Part shown: in pieces, positions 8,900 to 18,772 of the stretch
Position numbering within the stretch: position 1 is the first letter of the stretch
Layout: every line of letters begins with the position of its first letter
Assembly: GCA_017694885.1 (NCBI GenBank)
Contig: JADIMH010000006.1
Span: 62,001-126,000 of the forward strand
Source of the DNA: Candidatus Cryptobacteroides faecipullorum
Lineage (GTDB): Bacteria > Bacteroidota > Bacteroidia > Bacteroidales > UBA932
Direction: 5' to 3'
Length of the DNA stretch: 64,000 bases
Notes under the pieces: model-generated
What the model was told of the DNA's origin: nothing
Seen by the model: only the letters and a program-made list of their open reading frames with translations
The model's database searches: none
Translations under genes and position numbers: made by a program

Positions 8900-11617
8900 T
8901 CAGAACAGGCTGAGCTGTTCATCCATTTCTTCTCCGTCGGCGTCATCATGTCCTTCGGCAGTGTCATTGCCGGAAATCTCATCTTTATCGGACCGGTCTG
9001 TGTCCTGTACGCCAGCGGTTTCTTCCAGATCGTCTTCAGGCTTGTGCAGCGGTTCTATGAACCTGATTTCCTTTATTTCGTACTGGCTGGCTTTTTTCCC
9101 TTTGGCCTGAAAGCCTTTCTTGCCTATGAATTCTTCCGCATCGATGTGTTCGGCAGGCCTGTATTCGTGCTTTCCTCCGAATACGGCTTCGATCTGAGGG
9201 TGCCTGTCATCGCTTACAGCCACCAGATATGAGCCTTTTTCTTCGGAGATGAAAGACTGCAACGTGTTTTCGCTCACTTCGAAGGAGAATCGCTTGATGT
9301 AGAAGCATTCCTGTTTTCCGTCGTAGTAGATGGCCGTATATGTTTTCCCGGGGTCGAACTTTTCGACTTTCAGAAGATTGTCCTGATATCTGTTGCTCAG
9401 GTCGAACGAAGTGGTGTAATATGTTCCGTCATTGAATATCGCCAGAATGTGTTCTCCGGTATTGAACTGACCCAGATACAGGCCTCTTCCGTCTTCGTTC
9501 AGCCTGTTGATGTCCTGGTCGAACCAGATGTCTTTTCCGCCGATGGTCGATATGCCTTTGGATTTGAGCGATATCCTCTGGATAGGATTCTTGGAGACGA
9601 GGTTTCCTCTGGAAGCACGTCCTTTTATCGCAAGCTGCGAGAAATCGTATTCGAAGGAAGACTTTTTCAGTTTCGGGCGCGGCCTGAGGTTGATGCGGAC
9701 CGTTTCCGCCTCACCGTTCCCGTTGGCCGTGAACCACAGGACGGCAGAACCGGGAGTGCCCATTGTAAGGTCATATTCCTTGTCTCTGGTAATGCTGGTG
9801 ACGGCGAACCTTTTGGCGTATGTCACGCTGCTTTTCCCGTCGCGGTAGATGGCATTGTAGATGGTCCTGGAGTCGTTTCTGTCGAACAGTCCGACATACA
9901 GGAGGTCTTTCCCGAAGAAAGCCTTGTCGCTGACTTTAGTGACGCTGTACTTACCGTCCTTACGGAACACGATGATCTCTGAAAGGTCGGAGCAGTCGCA
10001 GATGAAATCCGCATTGTCCTCTTTCTTGAGATTGATCCCGACAAAGCCTTCCGACATGTTTGCATACAGCTTGGCGTTGTTGTTCACTACCCGGGAAACT
10101 GTGATGGATTCGAAGTTTACGATTTCCGTCTGTCTCGGGAACTCACCTCCGTATTTTTTCTTGAGGTTCTTGAAGTAGTTGATGGTGAATTCGGTAAGGT
10201 GCTCCAGGTGGTTGGTGACCTCGTCTATTTCCGCTTCTATGCCTTTAAGCTTCTCATCCAGTGTCCTGACGTCGAATTTGGATATTTTCCTTACTGGCTT
10301 TTCCACCAGACGGCTGATGTCCTCCATTACGATCTCTCTCTTGAACAGGCCCTGATAGGTCTTCATGGTAGCGAACACCTCATCGAGCTGTTCCTCCCAG
10401 CTGCGGGAATCCTTTTCCAGGATCTTATAGACCTTGTTCTCGAAGAATATCCTTTCCAGCGAACTGTAATGCCATTCGTTCTCCAATTCATCCATCCTTA
10501 TCTGCAGCTCCTGACCGAGAAGGTCTCTGGTGTGCATCGTGTCATAGACCAGTATGTCGTTGACATTCAGGAACTGGGGCTTGTTGTCTACGATTACGCA
10601 GGCATTAGGCGATATGGAAACTTCACAGTCTGTGAACGCATACAGAGCATCGATTGTCTTGTCCGGTGAGACATCGTTGGGAAGATGAATCACCAGATTG
10701 GCCTGGACAGTAGTCAGATCGTCTATTTTCTTGATTTTGATTTTGCCCTTGTTCTTGGCCTTTATGATGGATTCGATTACCATATGGGTGGTCTTTCCGT
10801 AAGGGACTTCGGTGATGGCTATGGTATTCTTGTCGATCTTTTCGATTTTCGCGCGGACCTTGACAGTCCCTCCTCTCTGGCCTTTGTTGTACTTAGAACA
10901 GTCGGCATACCCTCCGGTAGGAAAGTCCGGCAGAAGCTCGAAATCTTCTCCTTTGAGAATGGATACCGATGCGTCGATCAGTTCATTGAAGTTGTGCGGG
11001 AGAATTTTTGATGCAAGGCCTACGGCAATACCTTCGGCTCCCTGGGCAAGGAGCAGAGGAAATTTTACAGGCAGTTCTACAGGTTCCTGGTTCCTGCCGT
11101 CGTAGGAGGTCATCCAGTTGGTGATTTTCGGGTTGAAGACAACTTCTTTTGCAAATCTGGAAAGGCGGGCTTCGATGTAACGGGCTGCTGCATTGGGATC
11201 ACCAGTGATGATGTTTCCCCAGTTTCCCTGGCAGTCTATCAGGAAATTTTTCTGCCCCAGCTGTACCAGTGCCCCCAGAATGGAAGCGTCTCCGTGAGGA
11301 TGGAACTGCATGGCTTCTCCGACCAGATTCGCGACCTTGGTGTAATGTCCGTCGTCTTTCCTGAACATGGCATGGAGTACTCTCCTCTGGACCGGTTTGA
11401 GTCCGTCGATGATGTGGGGGACGGCTCTTTGGAGAATGACATATGAGGAATAGTCCAGAAACCATTCCTTGAACATTCCGGAAAGCTTGTATTTCCGGCT
11501 GTTCTCGCTGAGCAGTTTGTCGAATCTGCCGGTAGACGGTGTCCCTTCGTCTACCGGAGTGTCGCTGTAGTCATCCTCCTGCCCTTCTACGGGCAGATCC
11601 ATGTCGTCCATCTCCAT
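8900..11617 (-). CDS. parC: DNA topoisomerase IV subunit A (GyrA/ParC family)
   Basis: SSYVILQRAVPHIIDGLKPVQRRVLHAMF, FHPHGDASI, AARYIEARLS. Confidence 0.9.
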   Translation of the reverse strand: MEMDDMDLPVEGQEDDYSDTPVDEGTPSTGRFDKLLSENSRKYKLSGMFKEWFLDYSSYVILQRAVPHIIDGLKPVQRRVLHAMFRKDDGHYTKVANLVGEAMQFHPHGDASILGALVQLGQKNFLIDCQGNWGNIITGDPNAAARYIEARLSRFAKEVVFNPKITNWMTSYDGRNQEPVELPVKFPLLLAQGAEGIAVGLASKILPHNFNELIDASVSILKGEDFELLPDFPTGGYADCSKYNKGQRGGTVKVRAKIEKIDKNTIAITEVPYGKTTHMVIESIIKAKNKGKIKIKKIDDLTTVQANLVIHLPNDVSPDKTIDALYAFTDCEVSISPNACVIVDNKPQFLNVNDILVYDTMHTRDLLGQELQIRMDELENEWHYSSLERIFFENKVYKILEKDSRSWEEQLDEVFATMKTYQGLFKREIVMEDISRLVEKPVRKISKFDVRTLDEKLKGIEAEIDEVTNHLEHLTEFTINYFKNLKKKYGGEFPRQTEIVNFESITVSRVVNNNAKLYANMSEGFVGINLKKEDNADFICDCSDLSEIIVFRKDGKYSVTKVSDKAFFGKDLLYVGLFDRNDSRTIYNAIYRDGKSSVTYAKRFAVTSITRDKEYDLTMGTPGSAVLWFTANGNGEAETVRINLRPRPKLKKSSFEYDFSQLAIKGRASRGNLVSKNPIQRISLKSKGISTIGGKDIWFDQDINRLNEDGRGLYLGQFNTGEHILAIFNDGTYYTTSFDLSNRYQDNLLKVEKFDPGKTYTAIYYDGKQECFYIKRFSFEVSENTLQSFISEEKGSYLVAVSDDRHPQIEAVFGGKHEYRPAEHIDAEEFIGKKGFQAKGKKASQYEIKEIRFIEPLHKPEDDLEETAGVQDTDRSDKDEISGNDTAEGHDDADGEEMDEQLSLF

Positions 11618-11635
11618 ATATGTTCTCCAAAAGTT

Positions 11636-12526
11636 TTAGTATTCGTATCCGAACCTTTTAAGTTCTTTCTTGTTTTCCCTCCAGTCCGGGTCTGTCTTGA
11701 CGAAAAGTCTCAGGAAGACCTTTTTCTGGAAGAAATCCTCCATTTCCAGGCGGGCCTGTGTCCCTACCTTTTTCAAGGAGGCGCCGCCTTTGCCTATGAT
11801 TATCCCTTTCTGGGATTCTCGTATTACATAGATTACGGCGCTTATCTCATAGCGTTCAGCCCCTTCCTTGAATTCCTCGACGGCTACTTCGCAGCTGTAC
11901 GGGATTTCCTGACTGTAGTTCAGCAGGATTTTCTCTCTGATGATTTCGGAAGCGAAGAACCTCAGGTTCTTGTCCGTAAAGACATCCTTGTCGTACCATG
12001 GCGGAGCAACGGGCAGATGCTCGATTATGGCATCGAAGATATTCTCGAGATTGAATTTTTCCTGAGCTGACGCCGGGTAGATGACGGCCTGCGGCAACTG
12101 TTCGTGCCACCAGTCCATCAGCTGGTGTACCTTTTCCTGGGTGCTGATGTCTATCTTGTTGATTACCAGGATTACGGGGCATTCGATATTGCGCAGTTTT
12201 CCGATATATTCGGCATTCTTGTCGCTTTTCTCCACTACATCGGTCACATACAGGATAATGTCTGCATCGCCGATGGCGGTGTCCACGAAGTTCATCATGC
12301 TCTGCTGCAGCCTGTAATTCGGTTTCAGGATACCGGGAGTGTCGGAGTAGACTATCTGATAGTCTTCCCCGTTCACTATTCCCATTATCCTGTGCCGCGT
12401 AGTCTGTGCCTTGGCTGTCACGATGGACAGTTTCTCTCCCACCAGGGCATTCATCAAAGTGGATTTGCCGACATTCGGGTTGCCGATGATGTTCACAAAT
12501 CCTGCGCGGTGTTTCTTTTCACTCAT
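11636..12526 (-). CDS. era: GTPase Era
   Basis: GNPNVGKSTLMNAL, DTPGI, NKID, C-terminal KH domain 'KGIIIGKGGASLKKVG'. Confidence 0.94.
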   Translation of the reverse strand: MSEKKHRAGFVNIIGNPNVGKSTLMNALVGEKLSIVTAKAQTTRHRIMGIVNGEDYQIVYSDTPGILKPNYRLQQSMMNFVDTAIGDADIILYVTDVVEKSDKNAEYIGKLRNIECPVILVINKIDISTQEKVHQLMDWWHEQLPQAVIYPASAQEKFNLENIFDAIIEHLPVAPPWYDKDVFTDKNLRFFASEIIREKILLNYSQEIPYSCEVAVEEFKEGAERYEISAVIYVIRESQKGIIIGKGGASLKKVGTQARLEMEDFFQKKVFLRLFVKTDPDWRENKKELKRFGYEY

Positions 12527-12535
12527 AATGTACGG

Positions 12536-13894
12536 CTAAACGTAAGCTCCCATTTTCAGGATATTCACTTCCCCCTGCGAGAGATATCTCCAGGCTCCTC
12601 TCTTGAGTCCCTTTTTGGTGAGTCCGGCAAAATATACCCTGTCAAGACCTTTTACGCTGTATCCGAGCGATTCGAATATCCTTCTTACGATACGGTTCTT
12701 GCCGGAGTGTATCTCTATGCCGAGTTTCCTGTGGTCCTTGTCATCGATGTACTCGAGTTCGTCTGCGGCGATAACGCCGTCGGCAAGTTCGATTCCGCTC
12801 ATGATGCGGTCATAGTCATCCTTAGCGAGATCCTTGTCGAGGGTTACCTGGTAGATCTTCTTCTTGTCGTATGAAGGATGTGTGAGCTTTTCGGCTATTT
12901 CACCGTCGTTAGTGAACATGAGCACTCCGGTGGTATTCTTGTCCAGGCGACCTACAGGGAATACCCTTGCCGAACAGCTTTTCAAAAGGTCCATGACTGT
13001 CTTGTCCGCGTGAGGGTCGCTTGCCGTTGTGACGAAGCCCTTAGGCTTATTCATTACGATATATACCTTTTCTTCACCTCTGAGCTTTTCACCGTTGAAC
13101 CTTACGTCATCCGTGTAGATGTTGACTTTCGTACCGAGTTCGGTGACAAGTTTGCCGTTGACGGTCACCACTCCGGCAAGTATGAGATTATCGGCTTCCC
13201 TGCGGGAACATACTCCGGAATTGGCTATGAATTTGTTGAGCCTTACTTCTTCCTTTACCGGAATATTCACCATATCGTTGTCCGAGAACCTGATGTCGTC
13301 AAGCTGCGGTTTCCTGCTGATCATCCTGTTTATGCCGGCGGCAGCGGCATCCGGCTGTCTTTTCATGCTGTTCCTTCCGGCAGGGGCGCCAGGCCTTCTG
13401 TTCCTTCCTGCTGCAGGGCCGCCTTTCCGCGCTCCCTGGAAACCCTTCCTTCCGGCAGGTCTTCCTGCAGAAAAGCTTCTTCTGTCATCGGTCTCTCCTC
13501 CGAAGAACCTTCTTCCTTCATTGCCGTTTTCGCCGTAGGAGCGCCGGCCTTCACTGTTTTCTCCATATGGCCTTCTCTGCGCCGGTCTTCTTGATCCGAA
13601 TCCGCTTCTTTCAGACCTTTCTCCGAAGTTTCTTTCTCCGTATCCGCGGTTCCCGTCAGAATACCTGCCGCTGCCATAGCTCCTGCGTTCGCCGTATCCT
13701 GAACTTCTCCTGTCCTGGAATGTGCGTCCGCTGCGCTCTTCGTCTGATCCTCCCGTGTAATTCTTTCTGTGGCGGAGTTTCCGCCCGGCCTGAGAATAGC
13801 CGCTTGTGTAGTTTTTTTCCGAATGTCTTTCGCTTCCGTAATCCCTACGGTCGCTGAACTGGCTGTCGAAGCCGTCGTTTTTGTAGTTTTCCAT
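12536..13894 (-). CDS. rRNA pseudouridine synthase (RluB/RsuA family) with R/G/S-rich N-terminal extension
   Basis: S4 domain (RLNKFIANSGVCSRREADNLI), PVGRLDKNTTGVLMFTNDG; about 170 aa low-complexity N-terminus. Confidence 0.9.
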   Translation of the reverse strand: MENYKNDGFDSQFSDRRDYGSERHSEKNYTSGYSQAGRKLRHRKNYTGGSDEERSGRTFQDRRSSGYGERRSYGSGRYSDGNRGYGERNFGERSERSGFGSRRPAQRRPYGENSEGRRSYGENGNEGRRFFGGETDDRRSFSAGRPAGRKGFQGARKGGPAAGRNRRPGAPAGRNSMKRQPDAAAAGINRMISRKPQLDDIRFSDNDMVNIPVKEEVRLNKFIANSGVCSRREADNLILAGVVTVNGKLVTELGTKVNIYTDDVRFNGEKLRGEEKVYIVMNKPKGFVTTASDPHADKTVMDLLKSCSARVFPVGRLDKNTTGVLMFTNDGEIAEKLTHPSYDKKKIYQVTLDKDLAKDDYDRIMSGIELADGVIAADELEYIDDKDHRKLGIEIHSGKNRIVRRIFESLGYSVKGLDRVYFAGLTKKGLKRGAWRYLSQGEVNILKMGAYV

Positions 13895-13966
13895 TGTCTT
13901 TACCCCTTCGCGGGGCGTGTTAAAATTTTATAAATATTAACGTATAAATGGCTCACGCCATACTTT

Positions 13967-14755
13967 TTATTTTTTTGTCAACCTGAAGATATAAGTTATC
14001 GTCCCTTCCTGGACGGCCGGAGCATCGCTGCTCATATTGAAAGAGGCTTTCAGGGCTGCTGTTTTTGCTGCCTCCCACAGCGTCTTGTCGGTTACGGTCG
14101 TTCCTTGGACGCCCGGCACAGCTTCAAGTACCTTGCCATATTGGTCCACTTTAATTCTCACCACTACCTTTCCTGCTTGCTGGACTGTAAAATCAGGTTT
14201 CTGGAGCCCTCCTAAAACCTGTCTTCCGGCAAGGTGGGCTACAGGCTCGTCGTCTGTGTTTCCTGTCCGGATGTTTCCACGGGCGTGTCCGGCTTTCAGG
14301 GCTTCGGAGACTTTGGCGGCTGTCTGGGCTGCCAAAGTATCCTTTTCCGTCTTGTTGTCCGCCGCATGGAAAAGCGCCCTTCGGTCTATTTCCTTTTTGC
14401 GCGGAGGCTGGGGTTTCTCGACGTCCCCGAAATCGTCATTTACCGCTTCCGGCGCTTCGTTGGTTTTTGTCCCCTGTTCCTGGGCCTGGGATGCCTGTAC
14501 CAGCTTTATGTCCTCGTCAAGGTTTGCCTCCGGTGCACTGGGCTGGCTTGATATTTCCTGTTCAGGTATTTCTGCGACATCTTCCGAGAAATCGATCAGC
14601 ATGGCCTGTTCTTCGGGAGGCGGATACATGTATTTGAGGCCGGATACGAAACCCGTTACGGTGATCCCTATGTGTACGACCACCGTAAACACGATACCGA
14701 TAAGATCCGGTATCTTTGCCTTCAAGTCCGTCTTGTTCTGATTCTGATCAGCCAT
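13967..14755 (-). CDS. TonB family energy transducer
   Basis: Single N-terminal TM segment, charged linker, C-terminal TonB-like 'GKVVVRIKVDQYGKVLEAVPGVQGTT'. Confidence 0.8.
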   Translation of the reverse strand: MADQNQNKTDLKAKIPDLIGIVFTVVVHIGITVTGFVSGLKYMYPPPEEQAMLIDFSEDVAEIPEQEISSQPSAPEANLDEDIKLVQASQAQEQGTKTNEAPEAVNDDFGDVEKPQPPRKKEIDRRALFHAADNKTEKDTLAAQTAAKVSEALKAGHARGNIRTGNTDDEPVAHLAGRQVLGGLQKPDFTVQQAGKVVVRIKVDQYGKVLEAVPGVQGTTVTDKTLWEAAKTAALKASFNMSSDAPAVQEGTITYIFRLTKK

Positions 14756-14778
14756 GCCTTTGATTATAAAAACTGTCC

Positions 14779-15192
14779 CTATTCGGGTGAAGTGGCCAGA
14801 ATTACCTTATAGTGGTTGCGTTTGGCGATATTCATTACCTGTACCACTTCCTTTATCGGAACGCTTTCGTCTGCATATATGGAAAAGGTAGGATCCGGCT
14901 CGTTCTGCAACAGTTCTACCAGATCGTCTTCTATTTCCGAGAACCTTACGGGTTTCGGGTCACCGTTTATATGGTAAGAGAAAGTATCCGTCTCCAGATA
15001 GTGCTTTATTGATACGCTTACGGTCGCCTTGGCTGCTACCTGGCCTGTGCTTTTAGGCAGCAGAAGCTTGAGCGCATTAGGGTTTACGAGAGTGGAAGTC
15101 ACCAGAAAGAATACAAGCAGCAGGAACACGATGTCTGTCATGGATGACATCGAGAATTCCGCTGTGATACGAGTATTTCTTTTAATAGCCAT
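14779..15192 (-). CDS. exbD: Biopolymer transporter ExbD
   Basis: MSSMTDIVFLLLVFFLVTSTLV, then YADESVPIKEVVQVMNIAK. Confidence 0.9.
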   Translation of the reverse strand: MAIKRNTRITAEFSMSSMTDIVFLLLVFFLVTSTLVNPNALKLLLPKSTGQVAAKATVSVSIKHYLETDTFSYHINGDPKPVRFSEIEDDLVELLQNEPDPTFSIYADESVPIKEVVQVMNIAKRNHYKVILATSPE

Positions 15193-15200
15193 GGTCTGAC

Positions 15201-15905
15201 CTATTTGTTTTCAGAAGATTCGTTGAGGACGTCCATAAAGTCTATCGTGACGCTCTCCATCTTGAAAACGATGTCCGATATCTTGGATGTGAGGTAGTTG
15301 TATCCGAAGTATGCGGGAATGCCCACAATCAGTCCGCCCACTGTCGTTATCATTGCAGTGTAGATACCTCCCGAAAGCAGGGTGATGTCGATGTTGTTCC
15401 CTGCATTGGCCATGTTGAAGAATGCCTGGACCATGCCGGTTACTGTTCCCAGGAATCCGATCATAGGTGCCCCTCCTGCTATCGTAGCCAGGATAGGAAG
15501 CCCTTTTTCGAGTCTGGACACTTCTACATTGCCCGTGTTCTCTACTGCAGTCTGGATGTCCTGGAGCGGACGGCCCATCCTGTCGATGCCTTTTTCTACC
15601 ATTCTTGCCACAGGGGTGTCGTATCTCTGGCACAGGGCTGTGGCCGACCTGGTCTTCCCGTCTATGATAAGATCCTTGATGTCCTTCATGAAATTCGGAT
15701 CTATCTTTCCTGCGCCACGCAGTATCCACCATTTCTTTCCGAAAATGTATATGGCAATGACGGACAGTGCCAGCAAAACCCACATCAGCGCCCCTCCCTT
15801 GAGGAACAGGTCAAATAGGGACATTGTCATCTCCTGCTGCTGGGGTACTGCCTCTCCGACGGTCTCCAGCGCATCGATACCGGATTGTAAAAGATTGAAA
15901 AGCAT
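15201..15905 (-). CDS. exbB: MotA/TolQ/ExbB proton channel protein
   Basis: APMIGFLGTVTGMVQAF, ITTVGGLIVGIPAYFGYNYL. Confidence 0.9.
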   Translation of the reverse strand: MLFNLLQSGIDALETVGEAVPQQQEMTMSLFDLFLKGGALMWVLLALSVIAIYIFGKKWWILRGAGKIDPNFMKDIKDLIIDGKTRSATALCQRYDTPVARMVEKGIDRMGRPLQDIQTAVENTGNVEVSRLEKGLPILATIAGGAPMIGFLGTVTGMVQAFFNMANAGNNIDITLLSGGIYTAMITTVGGLIVGIPAYFGYNYLTSKISDIVFKMESVTIDFMDVLNESSENK

Positions 15906-16006
15906 ATCTTCCTTATGTTTTTATTTCAATATATGGGCGGTTCTGCACATTGGCGCAAAATCGTGGCAAAATTAGATAAAAAAAACGGGAATTCAGAAAA
16001 ATTTAC

Positions 16007-16780
16007 TCAATAAGACACTTCACTCAGGAACAGGGCCTTTCCCGGGACTGATTCCCCTGCGTCGGAACGGCTGCCGTTCATGATAAGGTTCCCGAACCAT
16101 TCCGTTTCCCTTTTCCCCCTTCCGACATCTATCAGGGAGCCGACGATGGCCCGGACCATGTTGCGCAGGAACCTGTTGGCTCTGATCGTGAATACAAGAT
16201 AGTCCCCGGACTCGGCAGTGTACCCCATTAAGGATACGTGTGCGGGAGAATAGTATTCCCACTTCGCTTCGTACACTGTGCAGAGCGAGGTGAGGTTGTT
16301 CCCTCCGGTCTTTTCAAAGCATTTGAAATCGTGTTCGCCTATAAGCATGGCCGCGGCTCTGTTCATCCTGTCGATATCCAGAGGGTATACGCAGAAATAG
16401 GAGAAGTTCTCCATGAACGGGTCTTTTTTCCTGTGCAGGAAATAACGGTATTCCCTTGAAACGGCAGAGAACCTTGCGTGGAAATCCCCGTCTGTCGGGG
16501 CGATTTCGTGTATGGCAATCGCTTTGGGCAGGATGGCATTCAATTTGTATTTCAAAAATTCCGGGTCTGCCTGAATCCCGTCCGGCACATCGAAATGTGC
16601 GATGTAGTTCACGGCATTGACTCCGGCATCTGTCCGGCCGGCTCCGGTGACGGAAATATCGCATCCCAGAAGCATTGAAAGCGTTTTTTGCAGTTCGCTC
16701 TGGACGCTTGTGCCGGTCTTCTGCAGCTGCCATCCGCAGAAAGGGGCCCCGTTGTATGAAAGCCTTAGGGTAAATCTCAT
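16007..16780 (-). CDS. truA: tRNA pseudouridine synthase A
   Basis: LSYNGAPFCGWQLQ, GAGRTDAGVNAVNYIAHF, NRFLRNMVRAIVG. Confidence 0.93.
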   Translation of the reverse strand: MRFTLRLSYNGAPFCGWQLQKTGTSVQSELQKTLSMLLGCDISVTGAGRTDAGVNAVNYIAHFDVPDGIQADPEFLKYKLNAILPKAIAIHEIAPTDGDFHARFSAVSREYRYFLHRKKDPFMENFSYFCVYPLDIDRMNRAAAMLIGEHDFKCFEKTGGNNLTSLCTVYEAKWEYYSPAHVSLMGYTAESGDYLVFTIRANRFLRNMVRAIVGSLIDVGRGKRETEWFGNLIMNGSRSDAGESVPGKALFLSEVSY

Positions 16781-16800
16781 GATAATTCTTTGAAAATTTG

Positions 16801-16808
16801 TATCTTTG
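16801..16808 (+). promoter_or_regulatory. Bacteroidota -7 box (TATCTTTG) upstream of moxR
   Basis: TAnnTTTG match about 54 nt upstream of the moxR start. Confidence 0.4.
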
Positions 16809-16861
16809 AAAGATTTATCTGCAAAAATAGATAAAGAAGTTAAAAAGCAAACAGATATTTT

Positions 16862-17854
16862 ATGGAGAGCGTAAACATTAAAGAACTTAATGACCGCATT
16901 CAGAAGGAAAGTTCATTTGTCGACCTCCTCACGATGGAGATGGGGAAAGTGATTGTGGGACAGAAGTCTCTGGTCGAGAACCTTCTTATCGGGCTTCTTG
17001 CGAACGGACATATCCTTCTCGAAGGTGTTCCGGGACTTGCAAAGACATTGGCCATAAACACATTGGCTTCAGCCGTAGACGCGAAGTTCAGCCGTATCCA
17101 GTTTACTCCGGACCTGCTTCCTGCCGATGTTATCGGTACTCTGATATACTCTCAGAAGAGCGAGCAGTTCCAGATAAGGAAAGGTCCGATCTTCGCGAAT
17201 TTCGTACTTGCCGATGAGATCAACCGTTCCCCGGCCAAAGTGCAGTCCGCACTTCTCGAGGCCATGCAGGAAAGACAGGTGACAATCGGCGACGAGACCT
17301 TCAAGCTTCCCGAGCCGTTTCTGGTAATGGCTACCCAGAACCCTATAGAGCAGGAGGGTACCTATCCTCTTCCAGAGGCCCAGGTCGACCGTTTTATGCT
17401 GAAGGTGGTCGTGGGCTACCCTAAAAAGGAGGAGGAAAAGCTGATTGTCAGAATGAACAATACCGGGGAGTTCCCTAAGGCGAACCCGATCCTCAAGCCG
17501 GAGGATATCATCCGTGCAAGGCAGGTGGTTCGCGATGTCTATATGGACGAGAAGATCGAGAGGTATATAGTGGATATAGTATATGCCACCAGGACTCCTC
17601 AGGATTATAGTCTTGGAAAACTTTCGAATCTTATCTCCTACGGGGCGTCTCCTCGTGCAAGCATTTCCCTTTCAATGGCATCCAAGGCCTATGCGTTCAT
17701 AAAAAGGAGAGGTTACGTGATACCTGAGGACGTGAGGGCCGTCTGCAATGAGGTGCTCCGCCACAGGATCGGCCTGACTTACGAGGCTGAAGCCGAGAAT
17801 GTAACGACCGAGAATATCATAGCTGAAATAATCAATGCGGTAGAGGTTCCATAA
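16862..17854 (+). CDS. MoxR family AAA+ ATPase
   Basis: GHILLEGVPGLAKTLAINTLA, LADEINRSPAKVQSALLEAMQE, ATQNPIEQEGTYPLPEAQ. Confidence 0.93.
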   Translation: MESVNIKELNDRIQKESSFVDLLTMEMGKVIVGQKSLVENLLIGLLANGHILLEGVPGLAKTLAINTLASAVDAKFSRIQFTPDLLPADVIGTLIYSQKSEQFQIRKGPIFANFVLADEINRSPAKVQSALLEAMQERQVTIGDETFKLPEPFLVMATQNPIEQEGTYPLPEAQVDRFMLKVVVGYPKKEEEKLIVRMNNTGEFPKANPILKPEDIIRARQVVRDVYMDEKIERYIVDIVYATRTPQDYSLGKLSNLISYGASPRASISLSMASKAYAFIKRRGYVIPEDVRAVCNEVLRHRIGLTYEAEAENVTTENIIAEIINAVEVP

Positions 17855-18741
17855 TGGAAAGCAGAAGTGCAAACGACCTGCTCAAGAAGGTCAGGAAGAT
17901 AGAGATCAGGACCCGTGCCCTTTCCCACCAGATTTTCGCCGGAGAGTATCACTCCGCTTTCAAGGGACGCGGAATGGCTTTCAGTGAAGTGCGCGAGTAC
18001 CAGTATGGGGACGATGTGCGCAATATGGACTGGAATGTCACCGCGCGTCTGAGATCTCCGTATGTGAAGGTCTTTGAAGAGGAAAGGGAACTCACCGTTG
18101 TCCTGCTGATCGATGTCAGCCGCTCCGGTCTGTTCGGGACGGCCGGAATGACCAAGAACGATCTGATAGCGGAGATTGCAGCCGTACTCTCGTTTTCTGC
18201 CATCATCAATAACGATAAGGTGGGTGCACTTTTTTTCAGCGATAAGGTGGAGAAGTTCATCCCTCCGAAAAAAGGACGCAGCCATCTGCTCCATATCATC
18301 CGGGAAATCATCGAGTTGAAACCGGAATCGAACGGAACCGACATAAGTGCGGCCCTTCGTTATCTGACGAACGCCATAAAGAAGAAATGCACGGCTTTCC
18401 TGCTGTCGGACATGCTGGATGTGGACAGGGACGGCTCTCCGAGGTACGAAGACGCCCTCAAGGTAGCGGCCAACCGCCATGACATTTCAGTGATAGAGGT
18501 GTATGATCCGCGGGAGCGGGAACTGCCTGATGTCGGTCTGGTACATATAAAAGACTCGGAAAGCGGTGCTTCATCATGGGTGAATACCTCGAAAAAGATG
18601 CGGAGAATGTATTCCGAATGGTTCGACAACGTTTCCAGATGTGCCGTTAACCTGTTCAATAAGTACAGTATCGACAATGTGAGCATTTCTACGGATGAGG
18701 ATTACGTCAGGGGACTGATGTCCTTTTTCCAGAAAAGATGA
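17854..18741 (+). CDS. DUF58 domain protein of the Bat operon
   Basis: EYHSAFKGRGMAFSEVREYQYGDDVRNMDWNVTAR. Confidence 0.9.
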   Translation: MESRSANDLLKKVRKIEIRTRALSHQIFAGEYHSAFKGRGMAFSEVREYQYGDDVRNMDWNVTARLRSPYVKVFEEERELTVVLLIDVSRSGLFGTAGMTKNDLIAEIAAVLSFSAIINNDKVGALFFSDKVEKFIPPKKGRSHLLHIIREIIELKPESNGTDISAALRYLTNAIKKKCTAFLLSDMLDVDRDGSPRYEDALKVAANRHDISVIEVYDPRERELPDVGLVHIKDSESGASSWVNTSKKMRRMYSEWFDNVSRCAVNLFNKYSIDNVSISTDEDYVRGLMSFFQKR

Positions 18742-18772
18742 CTCTACGGTTTTTAACTGTTAATAATGTAGT

